From positions 10,387,697 to 10,451,696 of the forward strand of contig NC_092261.1 in assembly GCF_036320965.1 (NCBI RefSeq): a DNA stretch of 64,000 nucleotides, read 5' to 3'. This document shows, one piece after another, positions 38,296 to 50,322 of the stretch (position 1 is the stretch's first letter; each line of letters starts with the position of its first letter). This DNA is from Panulirus ornatus (lineage: Eukaryota > Arthropoda > Malacostraca > Decapoda > Palinuridae). The translations under genes were made by a program, and so were the position numbers. Under the pieces are notes generated by a model. That model was not told where the DNA came from, ran no database searches, and was given only the letters and a program-made list of their open reading frames with translations.

Positions 38296-38311
38296 TGTGT
38301 GTGTCTGTGTT
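38260..38311. repeat. Interrupted (GT)n microsatellite
   Basis: About 25 units with interruptions at about 38290 and 38305. Confidence 0.95.
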
Positions 38312-38675
38312 TCGCTTCTTACTTCTTCGTCAAGCCTGTATCATATGGTGTTTAGCACTGGGTGTGAAGCATGATATTGGTTCTTGAAACATCCTAAGAT
38401 TCAAAGATTCTACACTTAAAATGGAAGTAGCTTTTTGCTCCCCTCTAGATATCAATTACGACTCGTCTTGATATCAGGGAAGATGGTTAGTGCTGGCAGC
38501 TACATCTGGCAATCATGGAATGCCTAAAAATAAGGGCATAACCTCCATTAATGTATATTGGCTTGACCACCGTTGCTATGTGCTGATATGTCACATATTA
38601 TTGCAGAGTGGAATAGTTCTCTATTACTCTGTGCTAAATTGGTTTGGACTGGGCTATATCAATATGACATGTGAT

Positions 38676-38886
38676 ACAATATACTGTCGTGGCCTGTATC
38701 ATGTATACTGGTATGGCCTATATCATGTATACTGGCATGGCATGTATTGGTGTATTCATACTTTATACTGACATGGCTTGTATTATTGTATAATGCCATA
38801 GCTTGTATTACTGTGTATTGCCATAACCTACATTACCGTAGACTATCATGGCTCGTATCACCGTATACTTCCATGGCCTGTTAATA
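38676..38886 (+). repeat. Degenerate tandem repeat, 23 to about 30 bp
   Basis: Repeated TGTATCATGTATACTGGTAT and TATACTGRCATGGC motifs, decaying to the right into ATTRCCGTATACT forms. Confidence 0.75.
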
Positions 38887-40257
38887 TGCCTGTTCACAAC
38901 CAAGTATTTGGTATACATGTAAACTACCTTACCATCCGCCGCCGTAATAACCAATTTGCAAAAAAGTCAAATAAGGATGAAAACTCTATACTTGTTATCT
39001 ACCCTCCTCTGCTCTGGTTCTCTAGTGACACCTTCATCACCCCAACAGACTCTCACATCGTCATATCTTTTTTTTTTCTTTTTCCCTCAACTTCATAACT
39101 TTTCGATGCATCGGAAGTGAAGGAAAAAAAAAATAAAAAGAAAGAAATGTTGCCTTCGTTCTCCAGCTCACTGGCATCCACATGCGACACATCCAAATAA
39201 CATTTGTGATACTTGACGTGTGAGCTGACAGCACGGTCATATGTCATATGTACGACGTCAGTATGTTTCTAAATAACAGTTGAATATACGCAATGCTGAA
39301 GCCCCCGAGCCAAACCTCGCCAAAGAAAAATCCTACACAAAGTAATTGCTACTATACCATTACTATTGTCATATGAAATTCAGGAAAACATTTTGTGATG
39401 CATATCATCACCAAACACACACCCCCCTTCCTTTTTCATTCCATTATTTCGGTCTAATTTTCCTACGAATTATTCATATTCATTTAGATAGTCACTGATA
39501 CAATCGTACGTCAGTTTTACATAAGTTGAGCTTCTGCGATAATGCTAGTAATTACGATATTCGTGATTTGCATGTATGAATCAGACAATAAACTGTTGGT
39601 CGAGTCTCATCACAGTCCACACTCGCTATGATGGTCAAATATAACAGCTATTATTCTCCAGCGCAATAAGACCGGCCGGAAAGCGAAGCTAATTCGTTTC
39701 TCCTTTTTTTTTTCTAATCTGTGTCTGTAACTCGGCGACACGAATGAGAACCTTTCTTAGATAACGTTGGTCAAAATGGAGTGTTGACTGATAACTTATC
39801 TTATTTTCCGAAGGTTATGAGAATTACCGTGAAAGGCCCCTTGGGCCCACATTACGCCTGCACACTACTAGGGATATTAGAAGAAAAAACATAAACAAAC
39901 ACGGAACAGTGGAATGAAACGAGAGGGAAAATCGTGTGTCTCTGTGTGTGGCTGGTGCCGGGTGGCTGTGGAGACAAAGACTAAAAAAAGAAAATGCCAC
40001 ACCATAAACCTTGGGACACGAGACGCGCTGTTTCAAGGCCACCGTCTCTACTGTCGCCTCTCATGAGGTTTATATTATTCTCTGCAACACACTGGCTCTA
40101 CGATCTGTTGATTTTTTTTTCCAGATCTGCAATGCAGGTCTTCCATCACGATCCGTTGATGTATCGTAGTACTTGTGTGACGAGAGCAGAGTGTGATGTC
40201 AGTATGGTCAGCAAATAAGGTTGGACTCTTTTATATTACTATTTTATATATTTATTC
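38887..40257. other. Non-coding stretch, nothing recognised
   Basis: AT-rich with poly-T/poly-A runs near 39068 and 39127. No supported gene. Confidence 0.6.
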
Positions 40258-40267
40258 ATTTTCCTTT

Positions 40268-40396
40268 GTCGCTGTCTCCCGCGTTAGCGAGGTAGCGCAA
40301 GGAAACAGACGAAAGAATGGCCCAACCCACCCACATACACATGTAGACACATACACGCCCACACTGTTATTATTACTACTATTATCATTATCATCA
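40268..40396 (-). mobile_element. Interspersed repeat with CGCGTTAGCGAGGTAGCG motif
   Basis: The plus strand reads GTCGCTGTCTCCCGCGTTAG, then CGAGGTAGCGCAAGGAAACA and GACGAAAGAATGGCCCAACC. A C/A-rich tail and a short TTA/ATC-rich microsatellite (40366-40396) follow. The core equals the motif that ends the minus-strand LINE at 51552. It is likely a 5'-truncated LINE 3' end or a SINE that shares that end. Confidence 0.65.
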
Positions 40397-40661
40397 GTAT
40401 ACTATTTTGTGAGGGGAGGTAGTAATGCTGTTTCCATACTATGATGAAGATCAACGTTATCATAAAGTGCTACAGACATGGGGGCAAGACCATCCAGTTG
40501 TTGTGAGTGGGGTACAAAAAAAAGAAAATATATAATAACCTGAGAATCTTAAATGATAGCTGCTGATCACTTAAAAGAAATCTTGTTCCTGGAGCTGAGA
40601 AGGGAGACGGGTGTTTTTGATGCGGCTGAGCTGAGAGGTGTTTGTTTGGTGATGTGAGGAG

Positions 40662-40663
<2 letters not shown>

Positions 40664-40747
<84 letters not shown>
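40664..40747. repeat. (GA)n microsatellite
   Basis: About 41 perfect units. Confidence 0.98.
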
Positions 40748-40858
40748 GAGTGAGGAGGTTGGAGGCAGCAAGGGGAGGGAAAGTGCGAGGAAATTGAGGA
40801 AGGACGTCAGCATGTGCTGGCGATGGACCAAATCAATTCCTAACCAGGAAATCATGTG

Positions 40859-40863
40859 ACACA

Positions 40864-40906
<43 letters not shown>
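40859..40906. repeat. (AC)n microsatellite
   Basis: About 24 units with one interruption. Confidence 0.97.
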
Positions 40907-40907
<1 letters not shown>

Positions 40908-40908
<1 letters not shown>

Positions 40909-41031
40909 GGCTCAGGCAGGAGTGCTTGGGTGTATAGAGTACAAACATGGAACACATAGTAAAGTTTAAAGGACGGGGCAACACGAGTGCAAAGCTTTCT
41001 CCACGTAAGAAACAAATAGTAATCACGGACA
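40908..41031 (-). repeat. Interspersed repeat, ACTATTTG family, copy C
   Basis: The minus strand reads GTGATTACTATTTGTTTCTT, then ACGTGGAGAAAGCTTTGCAC and TCGTGTTGCCCCGTCC. Flanked on both sides by (AC)n on the plus strand, as expected if the family carries dinucleotide tracts. Confidence 0.72.

Positions 41032-41088
<57 letters not shown>
41032..41088. repeat. (AC)n microsatellite
   Basis: About 28 perfect units. Confidence 0.98.
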
Positions 41089-41089
<1 letters not shown>

Positions 41090-44000
41090 ACGAAACCAGA
41101 TTTAATCCTAAAGGTCACACAACCTATGACACGTTCTCTGCAGCAGCAATGAAAGTCAAAGCTCCGACGCATCATCCCCGTTGCCTCATTCATTATCATT
41201 TACAGCTGGTCTCATTAACACAGTCACGCCATTCTGACTCATGAGTCGTATCTAATCCCAGCGCAACAGATGAAGAAAACCCATCTTAATTCTGGGGTAA
41301 GAGATGAATACCAAATGACGATGATTTTCTCCCAAAACATTTTAGGGAAAATCGTTGTCATGACACATCCAAACGAAATGTTCAAACATCAGTCTGACGC
41401 ACGAAAGAGCCCGACAGCGACCCCTGTGCAATATGGAGGTGCGTGATTCTCATGAGTCTGCGATATACAGACGATCGTGTGACGTACGTATGTGCACCTC
41501 GCATGGATATCAGAATGCGGGTGACAGTCCTCCCCTCCCCTAGTGTAGCGGGTGGTTGCGATTGACACGCCCGAAGCGCGCTTCCAACCAGATGGCACCT
41601 GACTGTAGTTTGACAGATGACATTCGTCTCGTTTTCCCTCTGGGTGGTAGCAGGAAATTACGTCTTGTGGCTGGTTGTGTGCACTGGTGTACTGTTGCGC
41701 TCGTCTGTTCCCCCCTCTGTGTCAATCCATTCATATCTAAGTTCGGGCTTTGATTAATGGAACAATTGTCTCCATTACCCACCTTGTCCCTTTGCTTGTA
41801 TCGTTTCATTATGACTTTATATCTTTGTAGATTTCAGTGATCTTCAAATGTACGTCTGCTATTACTGACTTCTGTTTTTAAGGTTAACTTTATCTGCCTG
41901 GAGGTGATGCCTCGATGAATATAGAAGTCTTGAAGAGGACAATTAGACACTTATGAATGAAGCTGAGACGCAGTGGTTCATGATGTATATATAAAATTCA
42001 TTCATCACAGTATTACTGTCATTGCTCTCTAGCGCTGTTATTCACAGTCCATACCCATAACACGAGTAACATTCCACCACGTCTACTTCACCAGCGAGAC
42101 AAGTCTTCCCAAGACTCTCCCAGCCTCCCTCTCTCTTCCTCAAGGCCGGCGGAGGAGCCATTCCGAAATATCAAGACGCCTCAATTAAGATTAAGCATGT
42201 AAAAGATCAAAAGTTTCTTTAAAAGGTCCTCGTGGGATTTTCCTCGGGAGAAAAGTTTGTTAAGCCCTTTCTTTGATCAGTGTCAAGACGTGTCTGTCCT
42301 CCGCACCACCACCACCATCATCACCACTAACAGTGACTGGGAGATAAGTCTGTGATCCCTGATCACGGTACGCTTGCCGCCCGCCGCCTCCCACTCACCA
42401 CCTACCTACCTCCCTCCTCTCCTCCTTCCCTTCCTCTCCCGAGGACGACATCGTTACCGTACCACTTCTCGAACATTTTCCGAATTATCCCCAAATGCTA
42501 CAACTAAATACATACTATTCCTTTCCGGAGTTTCTCAGTGCTCTGACCTACTACTATATACCTACTACTCCTAAAGAAAGAGAGATTAAAAATATATATC
42601 CAAAAAATATATCCAAAATGGCTGAATGTCACCTGTGAAAAAAAAAACCTAATTTTACGTCGAAATGTCTTTCAAATTAACGTAGTTTCAGGTCTTCTTC
42701 AGCTTGAAGCCGCCAAAGTATCCGGAACATGCGATTTGGTATGGATGTAATGAACTGCTTTTAAGACATAATCAAACTTTGGGGAAGACACACACGCACG
42801 CTGAAGAGGACGCTGATTGTCAATCTCCTCACAAAGTTGGGACACACACACACACTGTAATCGGATGCGGTGCTGCTGCAGCGCGCGGGCTTTCCAAGAT
42901 GTAGAGTTTAAGAGATGATGGCTGGTTGATGTGTGTTTCATCGTGCGCTGATAATGAGACCGGGGACCTGGGTGATGTGGGGAGGACTCTGGGCGGTGTG
43001 GGGTAGGGCAAGGCAGTGGAGAATGATAAGCGGTAGTGGCGGGAAAAGCGGAGTGAGAAAAGAGAGAACGAGGGCATGGTGAGGTAAGTGACTGGAGGAC
43101 TGTTATATTCAGCCCCGTAATCACGATGGTGCCACACTTTTGCCAAGGGCTATATGGTCTCCTGGACTTTGACATAAGCCCTCAAGGAACGCACGAAAAA
43201 AGGTCGTGTTATCATACACACTAAGAGTCGTTCCTTCGTCGTGGTGGTCGTGGTGAGCACAGTTCGTACCGCCTAGCTTAAATGTCATGCAGTCGTCCTC
43301 AAGAGGTCAACTGTTGCAGTCTATACAAGGAGCTGGAGATGTCTTGCGCTGTCAACATGACTTCCATGAGCTAAACATGTACCGGAAACTTTGTTTTAAG
43401 GTCTGAATCATTAAGCACTCAGGAGGAATATCAGCTTTAAATTAATCACATCTCTGATTCAAGACGAATATTAAGCAGGTGGACTGTAAACATTACTTGA
43501 CAAAAGGAAAAAGGTATTATCGTTCTAGAACCCAGTATCTCGTATTCTTCTGCCGTTTCCTGAAGTAGCAGGATCACTGACTGCTTGCGGTCCTCTCCAA
43601 ATAAGCACCACCCAAGAAAGCACCAAGCCATCATCCTTCCCTTCCTTCAGGTATAGAATGTTCCTCCACCAGGCCACTTGCCACTCGCACCTAACATGAG
43701 GAGCTGGGGGGGTTTCCTTCCACCGAACATCTAGCAGTAGTAGGGCTTCCTAACATGATGCCACTGCCCTCAGTTTTCCTGAGATGCCTTCTCAATGGAA
43801 CTCTTACGATGGCACGTTGACCATAATGGGTCAGCTAAATCTTTGCCTGATACACTGGTATTCATCGTAGGTAGGTGGCAGCATGGTAAAGGGCTATACC
43901 AGTAGGAAGAGCATATGGGTCAAGACGAATACGAAGAGTTTAAAACACCTTGTGGGAAGTTTTCCGCGTGAGGGTGTCCTTAAAGATCGTAAGTAGGCCT

Positions 44001-44958
44001 TCTTAACGTGAGCTGTATTATGACCCCAGTATGGATGAGTCTTGGTCTAGCCCGTCTGAGGCCATGGAGTTATCCCAAGCCCTAAGCACAGAGGTGTAAC
44101 CAAGATCATAATCCCTTGCAGAGTTTTAAAGCGTTTCTATCATTATCTAAGACACCAGCTCGCTGGAGGTTGTAGTATAAGGAAAGAATGGTGGAACACC
44201 GATCTGGAATATAGTGTGTATACACGTGCCACCTGATCCAACGAGGAGAGGTTGCTTAAATCCCATAGGAGTGGTGTCAATGGACGTTCAAAGTCCTCTC
44301 AAAAGCAGAATTCAGATTTCGTCGACTCTCTCACTTGAGGAAGTAAGTTGTTCTCGTTAAGGTTAAGCACGAAGTAAGGAAGGAAAAAAAAGTACCTCGT
44401 GGGGTATCTTTGGTATTCAATCTGTATTCCATCTTTTTCCAAGTCTTTCACTCTCGTATGCAAATTGGCGCTGAATGCCTGAAACTCAAGGGGCTCACCG
44501 AGGCAGAACGATTTCTTCCGGGTTAATAGCTGAGGCCCGTGGTAATACTGCGGATAAGCTAACGGCAATGTGTTGTGAGACGGAGGGGATGACCTCGCAT
44601 TTGAAAAGGGTTCAAGGGAAAGACCCGGCAATACCTTGACCTCTTTCACAAGATTAAGGTCAGATGAGAGCGACCGAGCGAGGCAGCGCACTGCCAAGGT
44701 CCAATCATCTAAGAACTGTACGTTCAGCTTCACTTGACAGAATAGAAAAGAAGACAAAGGAGTCTACCGAATCTCTTTCGCCGATTCGATCACATGCTTG
44801 CCAAAGAGCGAGGGTGCAATGTGGCACATACGATACACAGGATGGGAAGGATAGCCCGGGTGAACTTCTCTTCAGCGGCTGCGTCTCTTCTCGTGGGAAT
44901 GAAAGCATTCTAGACACCTGACTTGACTAAGCCATTATCGCGCGAGAGGTTAAACACG

Positions 44959-44962
<4 letters not shown>
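41089..44962. other. Longest repeat-poor stretch, no supported gene
   Basis: Open frames of 89 (41540-41809 minus), 158 (42699-43175 minus) and 152 codons (44299-44757 minus) are not microsatellite translations. None shows a recognisable domain, and no flanking splice signals could be tied to them. If the window holds an unrecognised exon, this stretch is the most plausible place. Confidence 0.4.

Positions 44963-45017
<55 letters not shown>
44963..45017. repeat. (TG)n microsatellite
   Basis: About 27 perfect units. Confidence 0.98.
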
Positions 45018-45020
<3 letters not shown>

Positions 45021-45208
45021 CTCTCTCGCTGAAGCATCGGCCGTTGCTGCCTCACGTGAGCCTAGTGGGTCGGCTAAGCCAAGCTGCTTTGGTCTCAGCA
45101 CGGTGGCTGCCCCAACTGCTCACGCTTGTGACAGCAACCCTGGCAACCAACCAGACGGCCAACGGTGTTGAGCCGACGGCAGCGCGGTCCGATCCTTATC
45201 TTTATACA

Positions 45209-45210
<2 letters not shown>
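45018..45210. other. GC-rich block between two microsatellites
   Basis: A GC-rich segment of about 190 bp (CCTCACGTGAGCC, GACGGCCAACGG, GCAGCGCGGTCC) set exactly between (TG)27 and (GA)47. Both strands lack stops in one frame. It could be a SINE-like unit or an isolated exon; neither can be shown. Confidence 0.35.

Positions 45211-45304
<94 letters not shown>
45211..45304. repeat. (GA)n microsatellite
   Basis: About 47 perfect units. Confidence 0.98.
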
Positions 45305-45306
<2 letters not shown>

Positions 45307-45579
45307 TAGAGAGAATGTGTGCTGGTGTGTTTACGTAACAAAACACCAACAGATATACGCCATCGCTCGGGAGACAAGAGGGAGACATAACTGCAGCTAC
45401 CGTGAAAATGAGATGCAAATTATGTTGGTATATGTGAGGGAAAATGAACGCCTCCCGCTGACGCAGGTGTTGCTGACACCCATCCACCCACCCAGTCTAG
45501 AAAAGAAGAAAAATCCCCACCACCTTTTCGCGTCACTTCAGAAATTTCCCTATTTCCTCACACCACCCCCCCAGGGGAC

Positions 45580-45636
<57 letters not shown>

Positions 45637-45654
45637 ACACACACACACACACAC
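45580..45654. repeat. (AC)n microsatellite (copy 1)
   Basis: About 37 units with one AT interruption. In copy 2 it is shortened to 59752-59795. Confidence 0.97.
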
Positions 45655-47255
45655 GCGTCCAAATGGCTATCTCAGGTTTTTCTGCTCCTGGGTACAATGC
45701 TCGTAATTCAAGGGGTGGAGGTGGTGGGGTTGGGGTGGGTCCTTCGTTTTTCCTGGCATGTTAAATTTGAGCAGGACGAGAGCCTGGGAGTCGGTGCCTT
45801 GACACGTTAATTTCCGGAGAAGAAGCTTGAGTCATGATGCTCGGTCAGGGTGATAATTATGAGCCGAAATGGGGACTTGGGTGGGGTGCTTATGGGTGCA
45901 AACATGTTGCCATTAACGCTGAAGAGGAGTGAAGCGCGTCTAACGCTAGAAGGAAGTGGAAACCTTATTGATAATAGGCTGTGGTGTGAGGCCTTCCTTC
46001 CTACTGGCGATAAGAGGGTTGGAACCTTAGAAATAATATGGCAAATGGGAATAAGACACTCGAAAAGGGTTGGGATCTCTTAAATAAATGGCTTTGTGGT
46101 TGAGGTACGATGACACTGACGTGGCTGAGGTACTGTAGCATTATACGTCCTTGGTAAGTAAGTGAGCACACGATGCGCACCATGGTAAAGCTGAAGCGCT
46201 GGGAGGGTTTCTTCAACAGGGATATCTGGGGGAGCGTTGGACGCAAGACGATTTGGTGGAGGGGAAAGGACGTCTTGCTCACCTTAACTGATACTCCAGA
46301 CATTCATGACACTATAGACGTAGCACGGGACAGTTAGTGTCACACTGGAAGATGCGAGTGGCTATGTAGGTATTAGGGAACGCGAAAAATGCAGCGTCAA
46401 TCACCATTGGACGCAGAGAACCATCACTGCAATGGTGTCCACTCTATGAGGTGGGATAGGGAGCGTTTGAGGTTCTATTTTATCCTCTGTTATAATCTCA
46501 TCTGTGGTTAGAACCAGGAGGGTAAAGCAGGAGGCTGAATGTTTTTTGTGTTTTTTTTCTATCAAATGTTGCACGTCTTTGAAAAACTTTTGGACTCAGA
46601 GTAGCACTCACTAGCCTCTCGTGTGTTATATTTCAGTATAGACTCCAAAATTAATCCTCATTTGACCCACGATGCAGAAGAAAAAGAAAATATAAATACC
46701 GTTATGATTATTTGCACTTATATCGACAGCCAGTGAGAGATTAATGGATGATTAACAAGTGATCAGATAATCTCAGCTAACCAGTATACCGATGGCTTTA
46801 CGCTGCAGATACGGAGGAAACCAGTTTATTGGATACATACATTTTTCTTCCCAGCTTCATGAGAAACCACGAGGTTACAGACTCATGGGAACATTTTCAC
46901 TGTATTTCCACTATCCTTTTTTTTTTTTATAGATGTTAACAAGGTCAGGGTACAGGTTTCATATTCCGGGACAGTTAATACAGTCACTGGAGTCTCCATG
47001 AAGCCAGTTTTACGCGCGCCATAACCGTACAGTATTTCAGTCAAATTGGCTTCCCCAGCCTCCATGTCTTTTCTACGGTCCAGATATGGGATTCGTGGTG
47101 GCTGTAACGAGCTGTATTTTGCTGGAATATGTGACGGACGTTACAGGACGATAATTGAGTTCGACGTAACCTTTGCCTTCATGTTAATTACCTCAAGATC
47201 GTGGTGATGTAATCAAACAAATCCCTCTCCCATTTACTGTGACCTAGATGTAGTT

Positions 47256-47257
<2 letters not shown>
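45655..47257. other. Non-coding part of copy 1, nothing recognised
   Basis: Only short frames (up to 100 codons), not preserved in copy 2. Confidence 0.6.

Positions 47258-47344
<87 letters not shown>
47258..47344. repeat. (GA)n microsatellite (copy 1)
   Basis: About 43 perfect units. In copy 2 the equivalent (61337-61424) is broken into GA/GG pieces. Confidence 0.98.
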
Positions 47345-47348
<4 letters not shown>

Positions 47349-47544
47349 TAATGATTATACGACCTAATTAAGACAAGATTAATTAAAACTTTGGCTCCTC
47401 GTTAATGATCCTGCAAAACTTTATCCACATCTTGTTTCCCTTAGCCACTTGATGGCCTGGCCTCGCATGCACGTCCTGCCTGATCGCCAGGGAACGCCTC
47501 GCCGCTCACCTGGCGAGGTCATGAATGCTTCTTGTTAACGAAGG

Positions 47545-47547
<3 letters not shown>

Positions 47548-47600
<53 letters not shown>

Positions 47601-47602
47601 TG
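47548..47602. repeat. (GT)n microsatellite (copy 1)
   Basis: About 27 units with one interruption. The equivalent in copy 2 is 61609-61665. Confidence 0.97.
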
Positions 47603-47613
47603 ACTTCGTATCA

Positions 47614-47621
<8 letters not shown>

Positions 47622-47700
<79 letters not shown>
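47622..47700. repeat. (AT)n microsatellite (copy 1)
   Basis: About 39 perfect units. In copy 2 replaced by a ragged A/T and poly-T run (61688-61775). Confidence 0.98.
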
Positions 47701-47705
<5 letters not shown>

Positions 47706-49204
47706 TACCTGGTTGATGTTTTTCGTTCACTTATTCATGTCCATGGGACTGTTTACATATCTGATTGTGTTTGCTATGCTTGCTGCTGCTGCTTCTATTG
47801 CTTGCGCATAATGTACATTTTCCTTGCCTCTGTTTGCGCCTTGTCGCTGTGTGCGCGTCATGAATTCATCAAGACCGCTGATCACCAACACATGACTGCT
47901 ATATTGACTTCCTCTCTCTCTCCACCTCTCGTTGGAGTATTCATTTAAATATTGACGGTGCTTTAACTGAGGGCCGTTCAGTTTTATACGAGTGTACCGG
48001 GAGTGGTTGCAGGACGGAGGATGGGTATTGAAGTGAATTTCTCTCAGTAACAATTTCTTTATTTTTTTTGCATTCATTGTGCCCCTCCCTTCACTCACAC
48101 GACCCCCCTTTCCCTAACCTCGTAACACCTCCCGTGGCATGTGTCCTCCGTCCTCCCTCCTCTTAGTTAACTGGGTGTTCCGCTGCTCATAGCTGGTGTG
48201 TTTGTGTTGATGCTGGGCAACGTGTGTGTGTGTGGCGGCGGCTGGCGGGGTGTCAAAGATGTACTGCTCTCCTCAATTTTCGTTTTATGATCTGTCGCTG
48301 GTGGTGTTGTGTTTGTCGCTGGTGGTGTCGTCGTCCCCCCTTGCATTTGTTCCTGTCTTTGTGACCAGCGTTTGTCTCTGCTATCATCCTTGTCGACAAC
48401 TGTCGTTGCTGGAGGCGGTTTGGAGGCTCGTTCTCGTGGCCAATGGTGATTTTCCTCGTCTTCATGATCACTTGTTATTACTGTTGCTGGTACCGTTAAT
48501 CCCATTGCTGCTGTGCTGAGTACTGTTTTTAATAGCCGAATCTGTTGTTGCTGTCTTTCTCATCTGTTTTTTGTTTTCTTTGTCGCTAGTGTTTTTTTGC
48601 TGTTGTTGTTGTCATTGTTCTTTGGAGGGACGTAGGAGCCTCGTGCGACACCATGGCGTGGAACATGGTTGGATGAACGGTCTTGGGATGGCTGATATGG
48701 ACGGTAGTCCAGTATCCGACGCTGTTAAAGGGACACGTCCTGGTGAGCGAAGTCGTTCGGGTACGTTATAGCCAACGGCAATACGAGTAGGAAGAGTCGT
48801 TACTCTATTTCCAGTGGCTGGTACGTACTACATCCATCCATCAAGGCATCATTCATGAAGATTGTGAGACGCAAAGATGCCATCCTTTTTTTTTCTTTTT
48901 GAGAACTTCAGACCACTGTGCGTAATCTCACACAGCCAATAGCATTAATGCTATGGTCTTAGAGCAACATATACCTATAACTTCTCGTCAGAAGAACATA
49001 TATCTTATCTATGAGATTCCTTGATCTAATAATTAATGATACACGACTGAGTGTGCCATGCGATCAGCGGGGTGCAGGTGAACGGGCAACTTCAAAAGAC
49101 GTTCCTTCATCCCATTCTTTGGGAAGAGAGAAAGGATGGGAACATAAGTGATCTCTTGAGAGCGTAAAATGAGCGATCTATTGGTGAATCGGAACCTATA
49201 ACTG
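47701..49204. other. Non-coding part of copy 1
   Basis: 48160-48620 is G/T-rich with repeated GTTGTTGCTG-like motifs, giving Leu/Val-rich frames on the plus strand. No gene recognised. Confidence 0.55.
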
Positions 49205-49375
49205 GCTGGTGGTGGTGGTGGTAGTGGGGGTAGGTGGGTGGGCGAGAGGGTGAGGGAGGGATGGAGGGTGGTATAAATGGGGGTGAGGGAGAGGGGAGGA
49301 GTGAGGGAGAGAGGAGGAGAGAGGGAGCGAGGGTAGTATGAGAGGAGAGAGGGTGGGGATGGGGGGAAAGGAATG
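49205..49375 (+). repeat. G/A-rich block with quadruplex-type G runs (copy 1)
   Basis: Plus strand nearly free of C. At 49236-49268 successive GGG runs are separated by loops of 1, 5, 3, 1 and 5 bases, which fits the standard G3 N1-7 quadruplex rule. Kept in copy 2 at 63224-63256. Confidence 0.85.
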
Positions 49376-49438
49376 CTCAACGAGATTAGATTCTTTCCGT
49401 GTAAGATTTGATATCTTAGAACGTGCAGCTGCCATTAA

Positions 49439-49439
<1 letters not shown>

Positions 49440-49503
<64 letters not shown>
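49440..49503. repeat. (TC)n microsatellite (copy 1)
   Basis: About 32 perfect units. Copy 2: 63428-63491. Confidence 0.98.
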
Positions 49504-49506
<3 letters not shown>

Positions 49507-49638
49507 ATTACGTATACTGTCACTTCTAGAAACATCCGCCTGGCGCGTTGTGATTGCTCGTTTATGACTCGCTGACACAAGTCTCGGCGCCGTTTGCTTC
49601 ATCCGATTCCCAGGCAAGACTCGCCATCTGTTTCAGTG

Positions 49639-49639
<1 letters not shown>

Positions 49640-49667
<28 letters not shown>
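49640..49667. repeat. (GT)n microsatellite (copy 1)
   Basis: About 14 units. Copy 2 is one unit or so shorter. Confidence 0.95.
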
Positions 49668-49670
<3 letters not shown>

Positions 49671-50125
49671 TATCGGTAATCGCATTCGCTGAATATCAGT
49701 AATACAGCGACAAACTACCGCGCAAGAATGTGTTAAAAGATACAATGGAAGGTTACTATCACGGGTGATTATAGCGCACGCCCCACTCGTAATGTCGTCC
49801 CTATTTGCAAATCTATCACTAATTGCAACGCTCCACTGGTAATGTCATCTCTATATGTAGCTTTATCAGTAATTACAAGCGTTAATTACAACGTAATTTG
49901 TTAAATGAAATGTACCTGAGTACAAAAGTGATATCTACTCGTCATACCAGCTGACTTACGTTCAAGGGAAGTGAAAAAAGAAAAAACAACTAAAGATTAC
50001 CACGAGTAAGATGAAAAGAAAGAAAAAGAAATTCAACGACACGTGTAATACACAGGCATTTCTCTGTCCTTGTTAGTTTCTAATTTATTAAACTTCCTGG
50101 GTTCGTGTAAACAAGAGGTTCAGGC

Positions 50126-50128
<3 letters not shown>

Positions 50129-50168
<40 letters not shown>
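50129..50168. repeat. (GT)n microsatellite
   Basis: About 19 units. Confidence 0.97.
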
Positions 50169-50169
<1 letters not shown>

Positions 50170-50221
50170 CCCACTCCCGCCCATCCCACAGGACAACATT
50201 TAGATCTTTTCATTTCCTGAG

Positions 50222-50278
50222 CAGACAGACAGACAGACAGACCCTCCCTCCCTCCCTCCCTCCTTCCCTCCCTCCTTC
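50222..50278. repeat. (CAGA)n-(CCCT)n compound microsatellite
   Basis: Five CAGA units followed by about eight CCCT-type units. Left arm of the inverted repeat at 50259-50322. Confidence 0.93.
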
Positions 50279-50322
50279 ATTCGCTCTCCACACACGGCTG
50301 GAGAGGGAGGGAGGGAAGGAGG
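50259..50322. repeat. 17-bp perfect inverted repeat
   Basis: CCTCCTTCCCTCCCTCC at 50259-50275 is the exact reverse complement of 50306-50322. The 30-base loop contains CTCTCCACACACGGCTGGAG, whose own CTCC and GGAG ends can extend the pairing. The arms are pure pyrimidine and pure purine. Confidence 0.9.

Larger units (their letters stand above)
45513..50014 (+). repeat. Copy 1 of a long direct duplication
   Basis: From ATCCCCACCACC at about 45513 to the part corresponding to the window end, this block recurs at about 59684-64000 in the same orientation. The offset falls from about 14,170 to 13,986 through many small losses in copy 2. The start point is set where the upstream flanks stop matching. 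No gene was found inside; it includes the five microsatellites and the G-rich block listed separately. Confidence 0.95.

Noticed and set aside
42699..43175. 158-codon minus-strand open frame
   Set aside because: Pro/Ser/His-rich where the plus strand is G-rich (42940-43080). No domain recognised.
44299..44757. 152-codon minus-strand open frame
   Set aside because: No recognisable domain, no splice context and no homologous feature. Length is within chance for a 64-kb window.
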